DNA from: Ignavibacteria bacterium UBA7675
Lineage (GTDB): Bacteria > Bacteroidota > Ignavibacteria > Kapaibacteriales > UB7675
Direction of reading: 5' to 3'
DNA length: 41,669 nucleotides
Assembly: GCA_002483085.1 (NCBI GenBank)
Contig: DLHF01000025.1
Span: forward strand, 1 to 41,669
Under the pieces are notes generated by a model. The model ran no database searches. It was not told the DNA's origin and saw only the letters and a list, made by a program, of their open reading frames with translations. A program made the position numbers and the translations under genes. Below are positions 18,201 to 26,247 of this stretch, one piece after another (position 1 is the stretch's first letter; every line of letters begins with the position of its first letter).

Positions 18201-18408
18201 CATAGGTATTCCCCCGGAAGACATTGACCACATATTCGAGGCTTTCCACAGAGGCACGAATATCGGCACAGTGCCCGGTAGCGGTTTGGGATTATCAATC
18301 GCGAAAGAATGTATCGACCTGCATCGGGGCACAATCGCAGTACAAAGCAGTGAACATGGAACGGAAATAAAAGTAACTCTTCCCGCTACTACAGGAGAAC
18401 GAAGTTAA
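15226..18408 (+). CDS. Two-component-regulator propeller (Reg_prop/Y_Y_Y) sensor histidine kinase
   Basis: This 1060-residue membrane kinase starts at TTG, supported by AGGAG five bases upstream. A signal sequence or anchor occupies about 20-44. The extracytoplasmic part is a beta-propeller of Reg_prop repeats (about 50-650), with units such as GSLWFGTLAGISRYRNG. A Y_Y_Y-type domain (about 690-745) has the ordered YQLDNGSWSEW and LSAGTHTVTVEVKD. A transmembrane helix (753-775) and coiled coil (780-840) lead to H847 in MVSHEFRTPLSA. The ATPase domain has N958/N962, DKGIGIP and GSGLGLSIA. Unlike Bacteroides hybrid versions there is no receiver or AraC domain, so a separate response regulator is needed. 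Relatives often sense polysaccharide fragments, but here the ligand is unknown. Confidence 0.93.
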   Translation: MRFSDSTFGDLCCIVSRWITYRLIPAVAVFLFSAFAIQANIFAQPEEWRWLRFSTDNGLPSTEINSLCETPAGTAWAGTKAGPAWYNGFFWQHADSTLGLPAAPASALFPLGHDSVVVLTGGLPYIGNSRGFHHLLTPAYSMLLPVLAAVPCGSDSVFFISSDNGRPGKLYLYYRNTVTLVPLPAPLKIAFMAPERENYGLFHTRNNRIWLNTEKGLYRLDRSGWQLMYKHQSFSPISTVVEDSSGNGFFFLALGAHPGFWKFGNDGTQHYTGVGSNFALLSADIAPNGEIIAVYSNGVISYFHKGSWQLVTSDQMETIGATLVYYRPNGDLWLQNRSTLSLYRSSLQRWQYYNYGYDRSRSHINEVLRARDGALWVATGNGLQVHRPGRAVQSFTSINGQKLGGITALAEDRDGGIWIGSGGTFAGAYRWNGSSWRHISKAEGLDAPRIHKIRRDRSGRLWFLTLYAPPATGGNGAFVYENGHFQQWGVPQGLPNGRVYSFAEDKSGSLWFGTLAGISRYRNGEWKHWTFTPEWVDKLFAIAVDSSNKVWFSRFQKGFGYIENDSLHMVPIPSNHSNFNSHNLIVVDLQVDSRNRLWIATQGNGLYCYNNGHFSNINLTMGLGSMNLWPILPAGDRLYIGTIGRGVNILSLSEQDNPPPVVMFSKTAVEGHTAAVSWKPYSYWGQVSPEELQTRYQLDNGSWSEWSFNHTPLFYDLSAGTHTVTVEVKDMFAAVNKQRFTTSFRLPTPFYIDPWFIIPISLLLAITLALAGDVVIRRRHYTAELQSINAQLENRIRERTAALVTTNTHLRSEIKHRLQIEDELRLALSKEKELSELKTRFVGMVSHEFRTPLSAILASADVLDRYYNRLTDDEKIKYYSRIRNSVARITTLMEDVLFIGNANSGKIAIFPMKVDLNAYCCSLLSSMPPEQTERISYSFEGTAEAVLDSKLLRLMLLNILSNAMTYSPASLPVELHVHNAHGEVTFLIIDKGIGIPPEDIDHIFEAFHRGTNIGTVPGSGLGLSIAKECIDLHRGTIAVQSSEHGTEIKVTLPATTGERS

Positions 18409-18510
18409 CCGAATGTAAAAAAACGGGTGTAAATTCTCTGGCGATTCTCTAAATTATTCTACCCGGGTTTTCTGGGTGGCTCATATTTTCATTATTCGCC
18501 GGGTACATAT

Positions 18511-20622
18511 ATGCAACCAGTTCGTGTACTGTGTTCTCTCCTTTTCTTTGCACTGCTGCTCGCTATATGTATTCCCCTTACTGCACGCGCCCAAGATTCG
18601 CGCGATTTTGCCGTGATGCTCCAAGCGACAACTCAAAGAGAACCTGCTTATAGTATTACTCTGCACTGGAATACCGACCCCTATGCAACCTACTATTCGG
18701 TAGAGCGCAAATTAGTGTCGGAAAATGTATGGGAATACCTCGGCGACACAGACCCGACAGGTACATCATTTACCGATAGCGCGGTAGAGCTGGGAAAAGG
18801 CTACGAATACGCCGTGCGAAAACTTTGCAAACAGCCAATTACCGACGACTCTATCCTAACCTACCAAGGTACAGGCTACATATACGCGGGTATCGACATC
18901 TTGCCACCTGACAAAGACAGGCATGTGCTTATCATAGTCGACAATACAATGGCTGATCCCCTTGCTTCTGAACTCGAACGCTTGGAACAGGATTTACAAC
19001 GCGAAGGCTGGTCGACAACACGGAGCGATGTACCGCGAACAGAACTCTTTAGCAGCACCGCAGTCCAGCAGGTAAAATCGATCATTACAGACGCCTACAC
19101 CACTACCCCAAACAAGCTCACAAGTGTGCTGATCATTGGCAGGGTAGCCGTGCCCTATTCTGGCAGAATAGCTCCCGATGGCCATCCCGATCATCTCGGC
19201 GCTTGGCCAGCCGACTCTTACTATGCCGATGTTGATGGTGTTTGGACGGACAATACGGTAAACGACGATACGACAGAACTGGGCCGCCCGATTACCCGCA
19301 ATGTAATCGGCGATGGAAAATTTGACCAGTCCTCCTTCCCATCGCAACTTGATATCCAGGTAGGCAGGGTGGATTTCTACGATATGAGCGATTTCTCGGT
19401 ATCTGAGACGGAACTACTGCGGCGCTATCTCAACAAAGACCATCGTTACCGCACCGGGCAGATCGTTGTGCAGGAAGGTGGTATTATCGACGACAACTTC
19501 CCGGCATCGTCTCTTGCAGAAACATTTTCCTCCAGCGGCTGGCGCAATATCGCGCTGTTCGGTGGAGAACAGGCTGTGCGCGCGGCAGATTTTTTTACAA
19601 CGCTCGACACTGCCTCCTATCTATGGGCTTACGGCTGTGGGCCAGGCTCTTATTCAAGCTCGCAGGGCGTTGGCTCTACAATCCAATGTAGCATGCTCCC
19701 CGTGAATGCCGTATTTACAATGCTATTTGGCAGTTACTTTGGCGATTGGGATAGCCCGAATAATTTCTTGCGCGCGGCTATAGCCTCCGATCCCTCGGTA
19801 CTTACCTGTGTGTGGGCTGCACGACCACACTGGTATTTCCATCATATGCTGATGGGCGAGCCAATCGGGTTCTCCACCCTTGTATCACAGAACAATAGCA
19901 CAACCTATATCCCGAATTACAACTACAATGTACCGGGCTACCCCAATGGCGTGATCTACACTACAGGCAACCGGCAAGCTCATATCGCCTTGATGGGCGA
20001 CCCAACTTTGCGGGTGTACAAAGGGCCGGTGGCGGCAGCTCCGGTGTCTCTTGTCGTAAATCAGCTATCCTCAACACGCATATATCTGCAATGGACGGCA
20101 CCGGCGCAACCGGTAAGTGGATACCAGGTATTTCGAGCTCTATCGCCTGATGATCCATTCCAGAGAATAACAAGCGACGTGATAACCGGCACGGAGTTTG
20201 TCGATGATACTCCCGCCGAAAAAAAACAATGGACGTACATGGTGCGCGCTGTCATACGCAGGGAATCGGGTGGGGGAACGTACTTGGAGCCCGGCCCCGG
20301 AACGCAGCAAAGCGTAGCAGTCACAGTTGCCGACCAACAGAAAACTATGAGTTCTTCGCTATTGTGCTTTCCCAACCCCGCAGCCCGAACAACAGTTCTA
20401 TCGTTCCCAGTGGAGCACTACGCACAAATCAACATTGATGTTTTTAATGCAACCGGCGTGCATATTGCCAGCATTTTTTCCGCGAAACGCGCTCCGGGCC
20501 AGCAGACTATTGAGTGGAACCTGACTGATATACAGGGGAACCGTGTCGCTCCGGGCCTGTACCTCGTGCGATGCAATGTCGGTGGTACAATCCATACAAC
20601 ACGCGTTGTTGTACAGCCCTGA
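18511..20622 (+). CDS. T9SS-secreted protein with gingipain (C25)-like fold and fibronectin domains
   Basis: This 703-residue protein has a signal peptide (1-27, ending ARA-QD). A fibronectin-III-like domain (about 45-105) is followed by an alpha/beta region (about 135-500) resembling the peptidase C25 core: HVLIIVDNTMA, SVLIIGRVAVPYSG and QVGRVDF. A second fibronectin-III domain spans about 510-605. The end (about 615-703) is a type A T9SS sorting domain starting CFPNPAARTTVL and finishing with a basic-hydrophobic strand. Where gingipains have their catalytic GHG and GNC segments, I read YGCGPGS (374-380) and FGSYFGDWD (406-414). The catalytic His and Cys therefore seem absent, and it may be an adhesive or binding pseudo-enzyme. 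The C25 relationship rests on motif similarity only. It is probably exported to the cell surface. Confidence 0.78.
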   Translation: MQPVRVLCSLLFFALLLAICIPLTARAQDSRDFAVMLQATTQREPAYSITLHWNTDPYATYYSVERKLVSENVWEYLGDTDPTGTSFTDSAVELGKGYEYAVRKLCKQPITDDSILTYQGTGYIYAGIDILPPDKDRHVLIIVDNTMADPLASELERLEQDLQREGWSTTRSDVPRTELFSSTAVQQVKSIITDAYTTTPNKLTSVLIIGRVAVPYSGRIAPDGHPDHLGAWPADSYYADVDGVWTDNTVNDDTTELGRPITRNVIGDGKFDQSSFPSQLDIQVGRVDFYDMSDFSVSETELLRRYLNKDHRYRTGQIVVQEGGIIDDNFPASSLAETFSSSGWRNIALFGGEQAVRAADFFTTLDTASYLWAYGCGPGSYSSSQGVGSTIQCSMLPVNAVFTMLFGSYFGDWDSPNNFLRAAIASDPSVLTCVWAARPHWYFHHMLMGEPIGFSTLVSQNNSTTYIPNYNYNVPGYPNGVIYTTGNRQAHIALMGDPTLRVYKGPVAAAPVSLVVNQLSSTRIYLQWTAPAQPVSGYQVFRALSPDDPFQRITSDVITGTEFVDDTPAEKKQWTYMVRAVIRRESGGGTYLEPGPGTQQSVAVTVADQQKTMSSSLLCFPNPAARTTVLSFPVEHYAQINIDVFNATGVHIASIFSAKRAPGQQTIEWNLTDIQGNRVAPGLYLVRCNVGGTIHTTRVVVQP

Positions 20623-20671
20623 CATATAATACAGCCTGCTACATCGTCAATATTCCGACGATAGCTGCCCG

Positions 20672-20759
20672 ATATAGAGTGAAAAAGGGGAGTGTTTTGC
20701 CACTTTGCCACTTTGCCGCATATAGAGTGAAAAAGGGGAGTATTTTGCCATTCTGCCGC
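20672..20759 (+). repeat. Imperfect tandem repeat, period 48
   Basis: ATATAGAGTGAAAAAGGGGA begins at 20672 and again at 20720, each followed by GTRTTTTGCCA and a CTTTGCC/TCTGCC stretch. It lies between the gingipain-like gene and the next T9SS gene, about 130 bases before the latter's start. It may be a duplicated leader or a regulatory site. Confidence 0.8.
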
Positions 20760-20887
20760 TTTAGTGGCTATACACTGTAGAAGCTGTAGTAGTTTTGCAG
20801 TAGTGGTTAAAAATTAGCCCCTGCGTAAATTACAGTATAATAACTGAACAACTGAATGTATTCTCTTTCTTTTATTACGGAGTTTGT

Positions 20888-22036
20888 ATGATGCGAAAGT
20901 TACTTCTTTCCGCTTTGCTGTGCTCGTCGGTGTCTATAGCTCAGGCACAGCCTGTTACTCTCGATTACTCTAATTACGGTAGCTATGCTGTGGGCGACAG
21001 CGTTACCTGGGACTACGCGCAAACAGCCATCGTACCGGCAGAAGGCGTCGATAAAGAATGGGATTACTCCTATATCATGGGATTGGATTTTGACAATTCT
21101 GACAAACCGCTGCAGCCAAATACAGGTATATTCCCAAGCGCAAGCTATATGAGGGAAGCAACATATAGCATCAGCAATTATACTGTAAATGGCTGGGTGT
21201 ACTTTGAAAAAAATGGCTCCGGTGTGTACGAGCTCGGCAACCAGTACATCGGCGCGACGTTCTATCTTCAGAGCGGCTTAGGTACACTTGTCATCCCCGA
21301 TCAGACCAATTCGTATGCGCCCAAAATTACAGAAATGCAGCTCCCGGCTACCTATGGATCGAGCTGGTCTACTCAGACACGCCTTACGTTCGATGCAGTT
21401 CTTAATATAGAGGTGATGGGTCTGAATAATGCTCCGATACAGCTCGCACAGAACCATACACACTCCGATGAAGTTGTAGGCTGGGGTAAAGTGAAAATGC
21501 CCGGCAAGACTTTCTACGATGTATTATTAGTAAAGCACACAGTCGTTTTAGTAGATAGCTTCTATGTAGCAGGAGCTCCCGCCGACCCAACACTTTTAGC
21601 CGGATTAGGTCTCGTGCAGTCCGATACAAACCGCTACACAACATACCGCTTTCTGTCGCCGGGCGTAAAAGGCTCTCTGATAGAATTCTACCGCGAGGAG
21701 GGAAACACACAGTGGGTAGCATCGTTCCGCACAGGACTCGCAACTACAAGCGTAACTGATAAGCCCGCAGAGAAAACTATTTCCCACCTGTATCCTAATC
21801 CTGTGGTAGGCAATGCAACTCTGGCATTTGAAAAAACTTCGGCGGCAGCATGGAGCGTTACGCTGTACAACACGCCGGGACAAGTCGTGCAGAGCTATCG
21901 CGTAGACCAGCCAGCAGGCCAAGCACGTGTAGAACTCTCCATAGGCTCTACAGTGCCCGCAGGCTCGTACCGCTATGAAATCAGCAATGAATACGGCGTG
22001 CACGTTGGCAATGGGATGATGGTTGTTGTAAAATAA
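20888..22036 (+). CDS. T9SS-sorted secreted protein (paralogue 1)
   Basis: This 382-residue protein has a signal peptide (1-20, ending AQA-QP). It has a beta-rich body of unknown function, with WDYS near residue 58 and a block of VGWGKVKMPG then DSFYVAG in the middle. It ends in a T9SS type A sorting domain (about 300-382) starting LYPNPVVGNATL. GGAG lies upstream of the ATG-ATG start. The next gene encodes a clear paralogue with the same block order, so this is a local duplication. It is presumed to be secreted across the outer membrane and retained at the surface or released; no enzymatic motif is visible. Confidence 0.88.
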   Translation: MMRKLLLSALLCSSVSIAQAQPVTLDYSNYGSYAVGDSVTWDYAQTAIVPAEGVDKEWDYSYIMGLDFDNSDKPLQPNTGIFPSASYMREATYSISNYTVNGWVYFEKNGSGVYELGNQYIGATFYLQSGLGTLVIPDQTNSYAPKITEMQLPATYGSSWSTQTRLTFDAVLNIEVMGLNNAPIQLAQNHTHSDEVVGWGKVKMPGKTFYDVLLVKHTVVLVDSFYVAGAPADPTLLAGLGLVQSDTNRYTTYRFLSPGVKGSLIEFYREEGNTQWVASFRTGLATTSVTDKPAEKTISHLYPNPVVGNATLAFEKTSAAAWSVTLYNTPGQVVQSYRVDQPAGQARVELSIGSTVPAGSYRYEISNEYGVHVGNGMMVVVK

Positions 22037-22065
22037 ATGCGCGATAGAAATAGTATTACACACCG

Positions 22066-22094
22066 AAGCGCGGCCATTGGTCGCGCTTTTTTTT
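22066..22094 (+). terminator. Rho-independent terminator after T9SS paralogue 1
   Basis: The stem AAGCGCG / CGCGCTT with a nine-base loop is followed by a run of T. It lies 30 bases after the stop of the 382-residue gene, so the second paralogue is probably transcribed separately. Confidence 0.85.
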
Positions 22095-22249
22095 ATGTGC
22101 ACCATCCTCCTACAAACCGGCCAGAGAAGCGTGGAAATGCACTCGCCCAGACGCCTCCCGTGCGACAAATGGGAATCCCGGGTGTTTATTGCACAGAGAA
22201 GCAACCGATGTTCTCCTCCGAAAAAGCGCGGACTCCAAGCGGCTTCTGC

Positions 22250-22306
22250 TTCTATCCTGCGAATGGGCCAGAAAAACACGAGGCGGGCGTGCAGCGCGGT
22301 GCAGAG
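22250..22306 (+). repeat. Dispersed intergenic repeat, arm-1 copy F
   Basis: The segment carries TGCGAATGGGCCAG, AACACGAGG and then GTGCAGCGCGGTGCAGAG (22289-22306). These align in order with the plus-oriented arm at 33446-33513. No arm-2 partner is evident. It lies in the 411-base gap between the paralogous T9SS genes, where the reading frame happens to stay open upstream of the true start at 22448. Confidence 0.55.
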
Positions 22307-22447
22307 GCCGAAGCGAGGGCAGCAACTGAAGCGACAAACTGGCAAGGACACAGACAATCTGATGTAGACCCTAGAACTTTTGCTAACTTTGCTGCGAACA
22401 CTGGTGATTGTGGTTATCTCTTATACCTCTTATACAAAAGGCATATC

Positions 22448-23590
22448 ATGAAAATATTCTTAATTTTTTGTATGGCATTGGTTGTAGCTTCGGCTGCGCT
22501 TTCAGCCCAGCTTACGCTTACTGCCAACAACTACAGCACACTACAGCCCGGCGACGTGCTATCGTGGTCGTACCTCAATGGCAACCAGATTGGCGTGCCT
22601 GCTCGGGGCGATAATCGAATCTGGGACTACAGCACATTAGCAGTTACGAACCACTACACACAGACTGCCGAATCGTCGAGTAATGCAGCATTCCCCACTG
22701 CAGACGTTCGCATTCCTACGATCTACAGCTTTGCCGGGTACAACCTTGGATTGGATCAATACTTTGACTTCACTACCGAAGGATACTACAGCCTTGGCGA
22801 CTCCTATGCGGCGGCCACGCTGCCGGGCGACACGGCTGGCGACACATTATTCCTACAGGCACAGGACATAGCTCTACAGCGCACCGAGCTGCTCTTCCCC
22901 GCCACCTATGCCTCTTCGTGGTCGAGCTCCGCTGTGCGATATGTGATCAATGCGGAGGTCAAAATCGGCATTTTTCCTAAAGCACCGGCCCAACTCGTGC
23001 AGAACTTCGCGATAACAACCGACACGATCATAGGCTGGGGCGAGCTCCGGCTGCCGGACAGCAAGAGGCTCGATGTTCTTCTGAAGAAACAAACCACTGT
23101 TCGTATCGACAGCTTTTATATAGCGGGTATAGCGGCTCCGGCCTCTGTTCTGAACCAGCTCGGCCTGAAGCAAGGCGAAGTAACGCGCGAAGAGAGGTAT
23201 ATTTTTTACGGCGAGAATCTCAAGGGCGAAGCCATGACAATTAACTTTCTCACCCGTGGCACGACCTCATTTACAACAGCCTACTTCAACGGCAGCATTC
23301 CCACATCAGTACAGGAGAACACACCTGCGGCGGCATCGCGACTGTATCCCAACCCAGTGCACCACGGCCAAGCTATGCTTTCCTTCCAAAAAACAACATC
23401 TCAACCCTGGAATGTGGTACTATGCGACATGCTCGGCAGAGAAGTTTTCCGCCGCACCGTTGAAGCTCCGCAGGGCGAGATACAGCTTCCGGTACAGTTT
23501 GGCAGCACCCCTGCCAGCGGCCTGTATATCTATAGTATTTATAGCGATACAGGAATCCGCACAGCCACAGGGACAGTGCACGTCAGGTAG
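22448..23590 (+). CDS. T9SS-sorted secreted protein (paralogue 2)
   Basis: This 380-residue protein has a signal peptide (1-20, ending LSA-QL). The body shares the order of conserved blocks with the upstream protein: WDYS, then FPATYASSW, then IGWGELRLP, then DSFYIAG. The T9SS type A sorting domain (about 300-380) starts LYPNPVHHGQAML and ends in a GLYIYSI strand. The frame is open as far back as 22037, but that extension reads through a terminator and a dispersed repeat. The ATG at 22448 has AAAGG upstream and starts directly with the signal peptide, so it is the true start. Its function is unknown; it is a surface or secreted protein. Confidence 0.87.
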   Translation: MKIFLIFCMALVVASAALSAQLTLTANNYSTLQPGDVLSWSYLNGNQIGVPARGDNRIWDYSTLAVTNHYTQTAESSSNAAFPTADVRIPTIYSFAGYNLGLDQYFDFTTEGYYSLGDSYAAATLPGDTAGDTLFLQAQDIALQRTELLFPATYASSWSSSAVRYVINAEVKIGIFPKAPAQLVQNFAITTDTIIGWGELRLPDSKRLDVLLKKQTTVRIDSFYIAGIAAPASVLNQLGLKQGEVTREERYIFYGENLKGEAMTINFLTRGTTSFTTAYFNGSIPTSVQENTPAAASRLYPNPVHHGQAMLSFQKTTSQPWNVVLCDMLGREVFRRTVEAPQGEIQLPVQFGSTPASGLYIYSIYSDTGIRTATGTVHVR

Positions 23591-23672
23591 GCATGGAATC
23601 AAATAGGCCTGTTCCTGCATATAACAGAGAGTCCCGTCCTCATCAGGCTATATTTTACAGCAGAAAGGCACT

Positions 23673-24134
23673 ATGAATACGCTTAGATTCTCTCGATTTC
23701 TCGTGCGAACAGGAACACTTCTCGCGATCATAGCACTGTGTGGTTCCTGCACATTACAGGCTCCAGCACGCCCACAGACACGTATGGAGATGCTTACTGG
23801 CGGTTCGTCGAAGACATGGCGGATGGTAGAACACTCGCGCTCGGGAGCCATCACCGGCCTTGATAGCTGCCTGCTCGACAACACATTTGTGTTTTCTCTG
23901 TCGGGCGAATTCATCAACAACGACGGCGAGGTGCTATGCCTACCACGTGATAATGTGCGCGAACTGCGCGGCAACTGGAAATTTGCACGCGATTCTACAC
24001 GCATCATCATCAGCGGTGCAGGAATGAACATGACAGCGCGTATAGCCACTCTTTCCAGCTCGACTCTTGTGCTGGAAGAACTCGCCGAAAAAAGCGGCAC
24101 TGTTGCCAGTACCAGCACATTTGAGGCAAGGTAA
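23673..24134 (+). CDS. Lipocalin-like lipoprotein (paralogue 1)
   Basis: This 153-residue protein has an N-terminal hydrophobic segment ending in LCGSC (C26), a plausible lipoprotein cleavage site of the relaxed Bacteroidota type. The mature part begins with MLTGGSSKTWRM, the hallmark opening of small lipocalin-like proteins of this phylum. Strand pairs follow (TFVFSLSGEF, LRGNWKFARDSTRIIIS, STLVLEEL). It probably sits in a membrane facing the periplasm or surface; the ligand is unknown. AAAGG precedes the ATG. A paralogue lies 1.1 kb downstream (25275-25727), with an outer-membrane-like gene between them. Confidence 0.82.
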   Translation: MNTLRFSRFLVRTGTLLAIIALCGSCTLQAPARPQTRMEMLTGGSSKTWRMVEHSRSGAITGLDSCLLDNTFVFSLSGEFINNDGEVLCLPRDNVRELRGNWKFARDSTRIIISGAGMNMTARIATLSSSTLVLEELAEKSGTVASTSTFEAR

Positions 24135-24309
24135 TGGAATAAGACTGGTCGGAAAACATTGTCTACACCTGATACAAACTGCGTCCTTGTGTATCATTGG
24201 CAGTACGAGCCGCTGGTGAACGATAGAACCAACAATTGTTGTAGCTCTTCTGTCTCTGGCCTCGCATCAAGTTTCGGTGCATATTCCCCTGCCACATATC
24301 AGGATTACT

Positions 24310-25263
24310 ATGCTTTCGGCCTATAGCTCCACAATATACCGCAACAACAATACACTGTTGCCAAGACGACTGTGGCTATATGCCATACTTCTGCTGTGGT
24401 GCAGCACTGCGCTGCTGCACGCCCACTCAACTGAAATAAACGACTATTCCCCGATATCTCTGGGGTTGAGATACGACTATATAGAGCAAACACATGGCAG
24501 GCAAGTTATCGGCGATTGCACCCTACTCTTACTACAGCGCGAAACAAAACCCGGCATTGGAGATTTCCAGCTATTTCGCGTGGGTGCCGGGCAATTCATC
24601 GATTCGAGCGGAGCAGCAATAGGGCGCTGGAAGCTCAATATCGCAAGTGTAAATCTCGACGAATTCATGTGGATCGCCCAACCCGACACCTCGGATTCAA
24701 CATCCAAGCACTATAATCTCAAAAGTATAGGAAGAGCACCCGACAACAATTTGGGAGCAGGAGCCACAGGAGGAATCACACTGATTGATATAGACCGGAC
24801 ACAAAAAGCCGATATTCTCCTCCACTGGCTCCAACTGCGTGCGGGAGCTTTTATGCAGATCAATTCGGGTATTACCATCGACATGCGCGTAGTGCCCGCA
24901 CTCGGGCTTACATCCTATAGGCTTGGCGATCTGGTGTATGGCAAACTTGGCTCGCAGGTATTTACATCGTATTTTGGTGTGGAAGCGGGAGCAACAGGAA
25001 CTCTGCGATGCAGTTATCGCGGTATAAGTTTGATGCTCCAGACAGAATCCTCCAATATTTTTGCAGGCGAAGCTGTACATTTTCTCGCAATAGGTGCTAG
25101 GGCAGCACTCGTGCTCCCTCCCTTACCGATTGTACAATCTCTGATGTTTACAGCAGAAGTCAAACGCGAGCAAACGTGCTTCGATAAGCGTCTCTGCATA
25201 CTCAACAGCATGAGCCTCGGCTTAACGGTATCGCTTTCGGATAAATTAAATCCTTGGAAATAA
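24310..25263 (+). CDS. Probable outer-membrane or periplasmic beta-rich protein, unknown function
   Basis: I do not recognise the family. From the ATG at 24310 (317 residues; a GTG 33 bases upstream is possible) there is a signal-like hydrophobic stretch at about 19-37 ending ALLHAHS. The rest is rich in alternating strands with glycine and aromatic residues (LGLRYDYIEQ, LRAGAFMQINSG, LGLTSYRLGDLVYG, YFGVEAGATGTLRCSYRG). It ends in paired strands (MSLGLTVSLSDKLNPWK), as in small outer-membrane barrels. It lies between two paralogous lipocalin-like lipoproteins and stops 12 bases before the second, so the genes are probably co-transcribed and may form one envelope complex. Confidence 0.7.
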   Translation: MLSAYSSTIYRNNNTLLPRRLWLYAILLLWCSTALLHAHSTEINDYSPISLGLRYDYIEQTHGRQVIGDCTLLLLQRETKPGIGDFQLFRVGAGQFIDSSGAAIGRWKLNIASVNLDEFMWIAQPDTSDSTSKHYNLKSIGRAPDNNLGAGATGGITLIDIDRTQKADILLHWLQLRAGAFMQINSGITIDMRVVPALGLTSYRLGDLVYGKLGSQVFTSYFGVEAGATGTLRCSYRGISLMLQTESSNIFAGEAVHFLAIGARAALVLPPLPIVQSLMFTAEVKREQTCFDKRLCILNSMSLGLTVSLSDKLNPWK

Positions 25264-25274
25264 CTACCGGCAGA

Positions 25275-25727
25275 ATGATGCGAACAATGAACCGTTTATT
25301 TTTTCGATTGATGATGCCCTTAGCACTCTGCATGGGCATGGCTGTAGCACTCTGTTCATGCAGCAACGACACATCTGGCGCGTCACGCCTTGCCATGCTT
25401 ACCGGAGGCTCATCCAAGACCTGGTATATGATAAGCGATTCCTCTTACACAGGATTGGCTTCTAACCCATGCCTGCTCGACAACGACTACGTGTTCGACA
25501 CCGCTGGAAATTTCACAAACCGCGATAATGGTATTCGTTGCAATGCGGACGAAGACCGCGAACTCCGTGCACAGTGGACACTCGACGACGACTCGGTAAT
25601 GCTGTCGTTTGGCCCCGGTATGCGAATGCACATCACCCAGTTGAGCGATACTCTGATGATCATCGAAGAGCTCGCACCTCCCCATGGAAAACCAGAGCGG
25701 AAGAGCGTTTTTGTGGCAAAGAAATAG
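25275..25727 (+). CDS. Lipocalin-like lipoprotein (paralogue 2)
   Basis: This protein of about 150 residues has a hydrophobic signal ending in ALCSC (C29), a good lipobox. It continues with MLTGGSSKTWYM like its paralogue at 23673. The same order of elements follows: CLLDNDYVFDTAGNF, LRAQWTLDDDSVMLSF, MIIEELAP. The open frame runs back to a TTG inside the previous gene, but the ATG cluster at 25275-25287 starts right at the signal peptide. It is co-directional with the outer-membrane-like gene just upstream. It is probably membrane-anchored; its function is unknown. Confidence 0.82.
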   Translation: MMRTMNRLFFRLMMPLALCMGMAVALCSCSNDTSGASRLAMLTGGSSKTWYMISDSSYTGLASNPCLLDNDYVFDTAGNFTNRDNGIRCNADEDRELRAQWTLDDDSVMLSFGPGMRMHITQLSDTLMIIEELAPPHGKPERKSVFVAKK

Positions 25728-26247
25728 AAGTAGATAAAAGACAGAAGAATGCTCTTTTTTGTTCAGAAAAACCCCATTTCTGCGTGTTTGGGCACTCTGA
25801 TAAAAAGTATCTATGCTATGAGTACAAAGCGCCCACTTCCCTTCTGCTTGCGGTAGTACAAACCAACCTTTGCGATGTGCAAAAGATTTGCCCCAGTGCG
25901 TCGCTATGGTACACAGCCACACCACCCCTCTGAAATAAGCGCTACACTTTCGCCATATTCTGCTACTTTATTTTGCTACAACATCATCATAGAGCTGTGA
26001 TGAATACGCATTTGTAACACGAAAGAAAACTTCTGCATAAGACGAAGATTCACATTACAGATGTACAGGAACCCGCCGATACTTTGCTGGTACAATGCCT
26101 GTGATACAACCCGGATTTGTTTCGCGTCTTACATGAGAACGTATAAACAACATTTACCGCAGCATATACAAATATTTTACCAATACACTCCCCTACTATT
26201 TCGCTTCAGTGTATCGCATAGCGCTATACTGGCACGAAAAACACAGG
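25728..26247. other. Gene-free stretch upstream of the stem-loop cluster
   Basis: These 520 bases follow the second lipoprotein gene. The open frames have no protein-like features, and I see no terminator or repeat of note before the stem-loop cluster at 26248. Confidence 0.4.

Noticed and set aside
18409..18510. Hairpin near CTACCCGGGTTTT as a terminator after the propeller kinase
   Set aside because: The stem is short and there is no consistent T-run after a stable hairpin.
22037..22447. N-terminal extension of the second T9SS paralogue (frame open from 22037)
   Set aside because: It starts right after the previous stop, runs through a clear terminator and a dispersed repeat, and buries the signal peptide that begins at 22448.
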